Shown here piece by piece: positions 8,225 through 14,097 of a stretch of 14,097 bases of DNA. The notes below the pieces were generated by a model. It worked only from the letters and a program-made list of their open reading frames with translations. It did no database searches and was not told the DNA's origin. The translations under genes and the position numbers were made by a program. Positions within the stretch are counted from its first letter, which is position 1. Each line of letters begins with the position of its first letter. Source of the DNA: Amoebophrya sp. AT5.2 (lineage: Eukaryota > Sar > Dinophyceae > Syndiniales > Amoebophryaceae); contig RXOD01005435.1 of assembly GCA_005223375.1 (NCBI GenBank), forward strand, positions 1 through 14,097, in the 5' to 3' direction.

Positions 8225-10258
8225 ATCAAGGTGGCCCGAAGAACTCGAACCGCGGCGCAAGGGCAAGTAGCTGAACGCTTTGACGTTGGCCTTCCCAACG
8301 CTGCGCAGCACATTTCGTTCCCGTTTATGCGGACACAGAACCTGCGCTCGCTGCTCGGCATGGGCCACCGCGAAAGGCCAGACTGCAATTGCGGCTGCTG
8401 CACGATGGACGTCACGACCAACAGGTGCGCTCCGGTGTACTTCGGCCAGACGATCGACGTCCACTCAGCCCTGGATTGCGAGGTGATCGCCGCTGGTATT
8501 TTCTTTGGCCTCGATTGCACTTTAAGTTGGTACTTATATATCTGATGGCGCCTCTGTATAGATACAAAAAACTAGAAATTGACATACCGAACGCGTTCGC
8601 CACCTCTTTCACGTACCCGGACACGACGCTCACTACAGCACTACCTGAATCAATGCATTGCAGGCGTTTCGGACAGCAACCAGTGCATCGCGCCCCAGTC
8701 CGCTCTGTTCATGCTGCCGGGCAAAGCCGTTGACAAAAGCCACTTCTGCAGTACGAATTGCGAGCCGTCCCCTCTGTTCGCCGTCTCCCACAAGGCCCCA
8801 GCTCCGAAGGCCGAGGCGCAATTGACGCAACTGCAGGGCGCCGGGGAGGCCGAGATAATCAGGGCCGCGAAGCCGCCGGGGCCAGAATGCGTCACGGTCT
8901 CGGAAAAGACGTTGGATGCGCTCGGCATCGACCCGGACAAAGGGGACGTTACGAATTCGCTCAACCTCGGCCTGAGCAGCTGCGACGCCTACGACGGGCA
9001 GGTGTTCGCTGACAGCGGCGTGGCGAAAGACTGTGCGTTGGGTACGTTTCTGGAAAACGACGTCTCCGCGATGGCTGGCTGCACGCCGGAAAACGTGTGC
9101 ACAGGAACGGGGAAAATGGTATTTCAATATTCTACTTTTGACTGTCTCGTCAGCCTGGCCATGACCTAGTTCTTGATTAAATGTGTATACGCAAGCGGAA
9201 CGGCACAACATCAACATCAGATGCAAAAGCTGTTTCCAACGTTCTGGGACAACACCGACTGTGCGTGCGAGCTGTGCCACAAGGTGACCAACTGGTACGC
9301 GAAGGACGCCTCCTGCGCCAACCAGGACCTCGTCGAGACCGCCTGCGCGCCCTGCAGCAGCCCGATGTCGCCCGCGGGGTGCAACGCGTTCAAGGTGCAG
9401 CACCTTCTCCAGGGCGTCTCCGAGCTGAACGCGCGGGAACAAACCGAGTTCCGGCCGATCGAAATGGACCTCTGCATCCGGGGCGAATCGGACGCCGCGA
9501 CGAGCATGGTGCACAACGGCCAGAGCTTCTGCACCGACGCGACCAAGAAGGAAATAGGGGAGAAAGCGGTTTCCACTCTCGCCAACGAGTTCGACGCCAA
9601 TGTGGAGTGCAGCTGCTACCTCTGCGTGCAGTACCTGACCGACACCGAGCAGACGAAAGTCGCCATGCCGGAGCCGCTGGCTGCCAAGTGCGCGACCTGT
9701 GTGGGTTTGCAGACACAGACGACGCGGGTAACGTGCGAGGCCTTCCGGAAAGAGAAATTCACGGCGGCGGAAGCAGCGTGGACCAACCTGAATCCGGGCG
9801 AGCTGGAAAGCTGCGTGGACGTCGCGTTCAAAACGAGCGCGGCGAGCCCCAGCGGAGCGATGGTGGGGGTCACGTTCGGGAACTCCCTCATGAACGGCCT
9901 ATGCACGAAAGATTTCGTCTGCGATGCGCTGCAGCACATCGTACTGATTATTATATATTATTTTCTGATTCTGAAATAACTGAAACTGATGAATACTACC
10001 TTAGTTTATCTATGCAGCGGCCCTCCCTTATTTTTGTAATAAAAAAATATAATTACCACCAACTACTGTCAGAGCGACGCCATCGGCGCCATACCGGCCG
10101 GGATGGATGGGCAGTGCCCGTGTTTCCTGTGCTTGGAGCTACGGAAGTACCTTAGTGGTGCGGGCCAGGGCTGTCACAACGCGCTCACGGTACAGAAAGC
10201 CTGCCAGACGTGCGTGCCGGTACAAGATCCAAACATTGTCACGTTGCCGGGAATGTGA
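8105..10258 (+). CDS. Secreted cysteine-rich protein with tandem CxCxxC modules (4 exons)
   Basis: Exons 8105-8516, 8664-9118, 9221-9940 and 10073-10258 total 1,773 nt, or 590 residues. The start is the first ATG in frame. It is followed by a clear signal peptide: RR at residues 13-14, the hydrophobic core AVATLFVLGSWLWSL at 16-30, and cleavage likely after APA (36) or VGA (40). The mature protein carries about three and a half Cys-rich modules (see repeat entries) and no transmembrane or GPI-like tail, so it is probably secreted or luminal. The acceptors are CAG at 8663, 9220 and 10072. The donors are GC at 8517 (or GT at 8526, which adds three residues), GTATTT at 9119 and GTACTG at 9941. 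I do not recognise the family. An alternative 3' end exists: see 10220-10439. Confidence 0.78.
8517..8663 (+). other. Intron 1 of the cysteine-rich gene (GC-AG, donor ambiguous)
   Basis: The acceptor GCATTGCAG at 8663 is clear. Three donors give an in-phase product. GC at 8517 places ATTGCA across both edges (8514-8519 and 8657-8662). GT at 8526 uses the same acceptor. GTACTT at 8530 needs the different acceptor GGACAG at 8676. Resulting proteins differ by only a few residues around LDC. Confidence 0.6.
9119..9220 (+). other. Intron 2 of the cysteine-rich gene (102 nt, phase 0)
   Basis: Donor AAATG|GTATTT and acceptor CATCAG|ATG. It contains an in-frame TAG (9167-9169) and is richer in A/T than its neighbours. 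It falls 13 codons before the CxCxxC of module 1. Confidence 0.75.
9260..9607 (+). repeat. Cys-rich module 1
   Basis: About 116 residues beginning CACELC. CxxC (CAPC) lies some 30 residues on, then GCNAF, a DLCIRG element and FCTDATK. The same order of elements (CxCxLC, CxxC, C-x-A/E-F, E/D-x-C) recurs in module 2. Confidence 0.7.
9608..10114 (+). repeat. Cys-rich module 2
   Basis: About 125 residues after removal of the 9941-10072 intron. It begins CSCYLC, then has CATC, TCEAF, ESCVDV and LCTKDFVC, in register with module 1. Spacing between the first CxCxxC and the CxxC is nearly the same in modules 1, 2 and 3. Confidence 0.7.
9941..10072 (+). other. Intron 3 of the cysteine-rich gene (132 nt, phase 0)
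   Basis: Donor CACATC|GTACTG and acceptor ACTGTCAG. It is very AT-rich with in-frame stops. It falls 14 codons before the CxCxxC of module 3, almost the same place as intron 2 relative to module 1. Confidence 0.75.
10115..10255 (+). repeat. Cys-rich module 3 (partial, C-terminal)
   Basis: Begins CPCFLC, then a single Cys (GQGCHN) and CQTC, and stops after about 47 residues. It contains only the first third of a module. The protein therefore ends within a repeat, or the gene continues by an unproven splice at 10220. Confidence 0.65.
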
Positions 10259-10439
10259 AGACGCACATTGTCGATGTTAATAAATATGCCTGAGGTTCCG
10301 TTTCTTTCCCAGAAAGGAAAAGGATACGAACGCTCGCAGTAAAGGAAGAACTGTCGGTCTTTTTTCCTAGCACGGCGGAGGAATCGGGTTCGGGCGAACC
10401 TCCACACCGAAACACTACACTCGCACGTATGCGCGATAA
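10220..10439 (+). other. Possible alternative terminal intron and exon of the cysteine-rich gene
   Basis: A GTACAA donor at 10220 (phase 0, right after CQTCVP) and a strong pyrimidine tract plus CCTAG acceptor at 10370 would define a 151-nt intron. The following frame reads HGGGIGFGRTSTPKHYTRTY before a TAA at 10437-10439. The unspliced form ends earlier at TGA 10256-10258. Either could be the real end; no evidence here separates them. Confidence 0.3.
10279..10284 (+). promoter_or_regulatory. Possible poly(A) signal AATAAA
   Basis: AATAAA lies about 20 nt after the TGA at 10256-10258. Its position suits the mRNA end of the cysteine-rich gene, but dinoflagellate-type genomes often lack this signal and A/T-rich DNA produces it by chance. 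Confidence 0.25.
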
Positions 10440-10674
10440 CTACACACTGAATTAATTATAAGTGAAAGTGTCGACGTCGTCCTCGCAATCGCCTCTGCAT
10501 CATGTGTATGTGTTTGCGCGGTGGCTGTGGGCGTGGCGCTAAGAGTGTAGAAACTGCATAAAATAAAAATGCGAAAGGCGAACAAAGGATCCGTCGTCCG
10601 CCCCTTGCGGCCATTCATGGTGTCGGTTGCAACAGAATCAGGATCTTGCATAAATATCTCGGTTGGTTGTATGC

Positions 10675-10695
10675 CCCGCCCGAGGCCTAGGCGGG
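10675..10695. repeat. Short GC-rich inverted repeat
   Basis: CCCGCC and GGCGGG are separated by nine bases (CGAGGCCTA, which contains the palindrome AGGCCT). It stands out in A/T-rich surroundings. The stem is only six base pairs, and no T-tract follows to suggest a terminator. Confidence 0.3.
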
Positions 10696-11280
10696 TCCTG
10701 AGCTATGCTTATCATGTCCCCTCGGATTCATTTACTTACGTTTTTTCATGCTGTACTTCTTGCGCGTGACGAGCTGTCTTCGATTTATTTATTAATTTTG
10801 AACCACCTCAACCTGCATTGCATTTGCATTCGATTCCTTTCCTCTGCAGGCAATCCCTGATTTTTTGCTTGATGAGTTTGATTGTGCTACAACTTTTGCT
10901 TTCCTGCCTATCTTCAATTGTTTTTTCTGCACACGACCGCGCACGCGAAATCCTGCGCATATCCTGCAATTAGCCCACCCCCGAAGCCAAACCCATAACA
11001 AACCCACTAGTAATAAATTGGTTTTTATTGTGCTAAAGCTAAACTCAACACCAGAAGCTGCCGAGCGAAGCTTCGTCAACAAGACGCCCACTACACACAT
11101 AGCACCGAAGGAGAGGTTAGGGCTAGAGTTTTTGTCTTTATCGCGAAGTAGTTCCAATCTCAAAGTTTTTCCATTCAAGAACATTGATTGTTTTAAGTAG
11201 CAGCTCGCTGCATTACTAGCATTACTTAGTTAGATAGCCTCCTCTACGTCTACGTCTAGTACCTCATTTGCTGAAAGAAG

Positions 11281-12633
11281 ATGATCGACACTGCCAGCCT
11301 TCGGGATTTTCTGCCGAGCCACATGCTGCTTTCTTGGGCTCTTTTCGGCTTGTTTTTCTTCGAGGCCGTCCTGTTCCTCTCACGAAAACTGTCCCAGCCC
11401 CTTCTCGTCTTCTTTTTCGCGAAGCGATGCTATGGGAATGGCGACCACACGAGTCCTCACGGCAGCCGCGACACCTCGCCCTGCGACGAAAGTTCGACGG
11501 CGGCCGACACCGATGACGAGGCGGACAAGGCGAAGCAGACCCAAGTGCAAAGCGCAAATCCTGGTCCTGCTGTAGCTACAAGAAGTACAACTACTGGGAA
11601 GAAAAACAAGAACAAGAGCTGCCATGCTGGGAAACAAGACGGGGAAAAGCAACAGTTTCCCACTACGACCTCGTCCAGCCCCAGCTCCCACAACAACAGG
11701 GCTGACAGCAGGGGCAAGAACATCTTCTACACGGCTTTATCCAAGAAGAAGCAGAACGACTGGGACATGTATGTTGTGTCGTTCTCTTACGCGGTTGTCA
11801 TGGCGGGTTTCGGTTGCTACGCGATTATGTATCCGGCGATGCACTTTCCCAAACAAGAGCACGCCCGCTACGACGGTCTGCTGCTTTCCGACACCGACCG
11901 GAGCGTCTTTCCGCTCAACCTGAGCAGGTGGTTCTTTTCGACGTTTTTCCCAGCGTTAGGTGGAACCTCCAAGAACCAAGCGCCAGTTTTTAACAACGAC
12001 GAAGCTTCCCTCTATCTCCTGCGCCGCGACGGGTATTCGGAAATCACCGCGATACTTGTGTCCTTCACCGCGGGCCTGTTCCTCAGCGGCACAATCCGCG
12101 AACTCATATACGGCACGCCGGCCTTCACCCTGCACCACTTCATCGTGCTCCTGAATTGCTGCATCGCTTTGAACGGCCCCTACTTTCTCTATTGGACGGT
12201 GTACCTGTACACCTGGGAAATCAGCAACATCGGGTTGAACTCCATGGGCCTCTGCGAGATCATGCCCGAGTTTTCCCGCGGGAAGGTCCACGCGGCGCTG
12301 CGGGGGCTATTTTTCGTTCTCTTCCTAGCCGTCCGGGTTGTCTTCGGCACGCCGCTCAGCTACTACTGCCTGCGGGATCTCTTCGGCGAGGCGATGCGGT
12401 TAGGGGCGCCGAGTGAAGGAGTCGCGGGGTCGTACACTGCGTGGACGATCGCGATAACGTCAAGCATTGCGTTTGGTCTGAACGCGATGTGGGCGGTAAT
12501 CATCCTGCGCAAGGGCCTGAAGGAGATAAAGCGCGGCCTGATGGGCGTTTATTTTTCGGGAGACAAGCTGCAACTGGGTCCGGGGGGCACACTGGAAATG
12601 ATGTCGGAGAGCCACGAAATCAAGGAAGAGTAA
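11281..12633 (+). CDS. TLC-domain multi-pass membrane protein (TLCD4/TMEM56-like), intronless
   Basis: A single open frame of 450 residues from ATG to TAA. Hydrophobic segments lie at about 15-33, 163-186, 252-271, 283-310, 337-361 and 385-409. A first segment is followed by a polar, Ser/Lys-rich loop of roughly 100 residues (51-150). TLC hallmarks are visible: the HH pair in FTLHHFIVLLNC (285-286), WEISN (312-316) with the E-x-S element followed by small/Asn residues, and an Arg in AVRVVFGTP (352). TLC proteins sit in ER or other endomembranes and include ceramide synthases and lipid-handling or lipid-sensing proteins. The ceramide-synthase Lag1 signature is not obvious, so TLCD4-like is preferred. 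The C-terminus is cytosolic-looking and acidic (ESHEIKEE). The lack of introns contrasts with both neighbours. Confidence 0.8.
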   Translation: MIDTASLRDFLPSHMLLSWALFGLFFFEAVLFLSRKLSQPLLVFFFAKRCYGNGDHTSPHGSRDTSPCDESSTAADTDDEADKAKQTQVQSANPGPAVATRSTTTGKKNKNKSCHAGKQDGEKQQFPTTTSSSPSSHNNRADSRGKNIFYTALSKKKQNDWDMYVVSFSYAVVMAGFGCYAIMYPAMHFPKQEHARYDGLLLSDTDRSVFPLNLSRWFFSTFFPALGGTSKNQAPVFNNDEASLYLLRRDGYSEITAILVSFTAGLFLSGTIRELIYGTPAFTLHHFIVLLNCCIALNGPYFLYWTVYLYTWEISNIGLNSMGLCEIMPEFSRGKVHAALRGLFFVLFLAVRVVFGTPLSYYCLRDLFGEAMRLGAPSEGVAGSYTAWTIAITSSIAFGLNAMWAVIILRKGLKEIKRGLMGVYFSGDKLQLGPGGTLEMMSESHEIKEE

Positions 12634-13604
12634 CTCATCAAAACGCGAGATCTACACCGCTTTAGCCCGTTGTATAACTGTAATCGCCACTTGTTCATCA
12701 TCTGGCAGAATCATTGTGATACTGACTGCGAGTGCGATTGACTTCCAGAAAATTCAATCTCCAGCACGACTAGCTCTCCTACCTAGCTACTTCCAAGAAG
12801 ATAAAACTTCGTGGTTGGCTTATTTATTCCATCTTTTCTTGCGTAGCCTCAGTATGAAGATAGGACTTCTGCGCGCTGGGCGTGGTGGCTTGCGTGCTGC
12901 TCGACGAAAGCACTTTCAGCCTGTGTGTGTCGCAAAACGCATCCAGAATATGAAGCCCGAAGCTGACGCACAACGAACATGAGCACACGATTTGCAGGTC
13001 GCTCACTGCCTGCCAAAAACTTAGCCTCTGAAAAGACTGATGGAGGTGCACAGCGATGAAATTTGAACGGAATCGGAAAGCGAGGTCCGAAACGAAATAC
13101 AGCAGCAAACGCATGATTGGAGAAAGAGCATCTCCACCTGAATAATGTGGTCGTGTGTTTTGTACAAGACACCAGACGTGATCTCGTGGCGCCCTCATCG
13201 GAATTGTATCTACTAGGCGTGATGAGAAAGACAAAGAGAAGCAGAAGATGAAAAGATCAAGCGAACAATAAAGCATCGGTTTAGAAAAAATACGGATCCT
13301 GTATACTCCTGTTTCCGTAGCCCGGCGGCATAAAGCTTGAATCAGAGATCTTGATCCGAAGCGAAATTCGTCTGTTCAGGCCACCATGATTTTTTCCATG
13401 ACAATGAAGGGTAAGAACATGGGCATGGCACCAAGGTGCTCCTCCTAGTCCTGCTGCCAAAGCCAAGGCAAAGTTTGTGGTTCTGCATTTTGTTCAACAA
13501 GAATCTTCTACTCAACAGCAGGTGAAAGTGTCGTCATGGAGCAGTATGTTGATCTTAAGTGACTATTTTGCGCTTGCCTCGAGGACTCCCAGGACGCTGA
13601 AATC
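12634..13604 (+). other. Intergenic region between the TLC gene and the PRP18-like gene
   Basis: About 970 nt with no convincing coding region on either strand. A 150-residue antisense frame (12824-13276) and an 88-residue plus-strand frame (12716-12982) overlap each other and look random in composition. AATAAA occurs at 13267-13272. No promoter element, tRNA or repeat was recognised. Confidence 0.45.
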
Positions 13605-14097
13605 ATGAGCGCTGCGGCTACATTGAAGCGCGGCGGACGGGCCAAGCGCGGGGGCGCCGGCCCTTCGTCTGGACTCGATTTTCTGAAGAACCGCGTGCAG
13701 AAAGCGAAGGAGGAGGAGGCCGACTATCTCATCAAGACGACGCAGTCCGGCGAGGGGAATTTCTTTCGGTTCGAGGGCGAGGAGGTCGCAACCGTCTTCC
13801 GCACGAAAGCCGAGCTCCAGAAAGACTCCGTGGAAGCCGCCGCCAAGGCCCGAATACAGGAGCGCGAGAAAAAGGAAGTGGAGGAAAAGGAGAGACTGGA
13901 AGCCGTCACAGAGTTCTACAAGGAGCGTGGCGGTGGATTTGTCGTCAAAGCCTCGCCGAGCTCACCGGACGGGGACGACAGCCAAGCGGCAGAAAATCCA
14001 GATGAGTTGGAAGAGCCAGACCTGGACAACGACGACGCCATCCCGATTTCGCTCGCACTGTACGAGATCATCTGCCGACTACGGCGGTTGGCCGAGC
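13605..14097 (+). CDS. SFM-motif splicing factor, PRP18-like (3'-partial at window end)
   Basis: An open frame from ATG 13605 runs 164 codons without a stop off the right edge. It begins with a basic Arg/Gly/Lys-rich tail (residues 1-20), then GLDFLKNRVQKAKEEEADY. A Glu/Lys/Arg-rich likely coiled coil follows (about 75-110), then an acidic linker (AENPDELEEPDLDNDDA). It ends at ALYEIICRLRRLAE, where the window cuts. In PRP18 and PRP4 an SFM motif of the form x-E-V-I-x-R-L-R-x-x-x-E-P follows an N-terminal helix such as MDFL. Here the same arrangement appears, with IICRLRRLAE as the motif start. PRP18 acts in the second step of pre-mRNA splicing in the nucleus. Identity rests on a short truncated motif; PRP4-like or unrelated remain possible. 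Confidence 0.55.
   Translation, partial: MSAAATLKRGGRAKRGGAGPSSGLDFLKNRVQKAKEEEADYLIKTTQSGEGNFFRFEGEEVATVFRTKAELQKDSVEAAAKARIQEREKKEVEEKERLEAVTEFYKERGGGFVVKASPSSPDGDDSQAAENPDELEEPDLDNDDAIPISLALYEIICRLRRLAE

Larger units (their letters stand above)
8384..9259 (+). repeat. Cys-rich module 0 (divergent, enlarged)
   Basis: Opens with DCNCGCC. After removal of the two introns (8517-8663, 9119-9220) it spans about 209 residues. It has paired Cys at NQC and FCSTNC, a Pro/Ala/Lys-rich linker, then ECVTVSEKT. That resembles SCVDVAFKT in module 2, which supports homology of the second half. It ends with GCTPENVC, comparable to LCTKDFVC of module 2. It is longer than the other modules. Confidence 0.5.
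10259..11280 (+). other. Intergenic region between the Cys-rich and TLC genes
   Basis: About 1 kb with no convincing gene. It holds AATAAA at 10279-10284 shortly after the TGA, further A/T-rich stretches, and a small GC-rich hairpin (10675-10695). An open frame at 10865-11200 has a weak, compositionally biased product. The region should contain the 3' UTR of the upstream gene and the promoter and leader of the TLC gene. I see no TATA box or spliced-leader sequence. Confidence 0.45.

Noticed and set aside
8633..9514. 293-residue antisense open frame
   Set aside because: It runs across exons and an intron of the cysteine-rich gene and has shadow composition (Arg/His/Val/Ala). The plus strand has a signal peptide and repeated modules.
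9181..10155. 324-residue plus-strand frame in another register
   Set aside because: Arg/Gly-rich frame-shifted shadow of exons 3 and 4; it passes through an intron and shows no conserved motif.
10382..10408. GGTTCGGGCGAACC hairpin as a small RNA or terminator
   Set aside because: Five base pairs around a four-base loop, no T-tract, and no conserved context; too short to support a feature.
10865..11200. 111-residue plus-strand frame before the TLC gene
   Set aside because: Mixed, biased composition without domain-like pattern; more likely the leader or promoter region of the TLC gene.
12824..13276. 150-residue antisense frame in the gap after the TLC gene
   Set aside because: Ser/Phe/Leu-rich with no recognisable segment, and overlapped by another equally weak plus-strand frame. 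It could be a small gene, but nothing supports it.
13315..13322. CCGTAGCC, identical to the first eight bases of the dinoflagellate spliced leader
   Set aside because: Only eight bases match; the next bases diverge, and it is not placed just before a start codon. An 8-mer match is expected by chance.
1..14097. CRISPR arrays, insertion sequences or bacterial operons
   Set aside because: No regularly spaced repeats, no transposase-like frame, and the gene structure is eukaryotic with introns.

Overview
This is nuclear DNA of a protist. The coding blocks are GC-rich and protein-like, and AT-rich stretches with in-frame stops interrupt them. They join in phase across GT-AG and apparent GC-AG introns. 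TAA, TAG and TGA all end genes, so the standard code fits. All four gene models lie on the plus strand. The mixture of very short introns (32, 36 and 43 nt), donors that often begin GTAC or GC, short direct repeats at intron edges, and Ser/Ala/Gly-rich inserts inside conserved domains suggests an alveolate, perhaps the dinoflagellate lineage including parasitic Syndiniales. That placement is inference; no rRNA or other species marker is present.

Layout. (1) Positions 1-6852 hold the 3' part of a giant multi-exon gene for an RNF213-like E3 ubiquitin ligase. An RZ-type zinc finger sits in the exon at 3001-4031, flanked by long helical segments; the AAA+ and RING parts would lie upstream of the window. 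A phase-compatible exon chain at 6973-7923 is either its 3' end or a separate small gene. (2) Positions 8105-10258 hold a four-exon gene for a secreted cysteine-rich protein built from tandem modules that open with CxCxxC. I cannot assign it to a named family, and it is the best candidate for something undescribed. (3) Positions 11281-12633 hold an intronless gene for a multi-pass membrane protein with a TLC domain (TRAM/LAG1/CLN8, closest in appearance to TLCD4/TMEM56). (4) Positions 13605-14097 are the 5' part of a gene running off the window. It encodes a charged, coiled-coil-like N-terminus followed by the start of what looks like the SFM motif of splicing factors PRP18/PRP4.

The genes do not form an obvious pathway and look like independent eukaryotic transcription units. 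The intergenic stretches 10259-11280 and 12634-13604 hold no convincing gene. The most rewarding points are the cysteine-rich module family with a recurring phase-0 intron position, the micro-introns bounded by direct repeats, the GTAC donor preference, and two 39-nt in-frame segments that look like retained micro-introns. All exon joins here were made by eye from phase and splice-site sequence; no transcript or database evidence was available.
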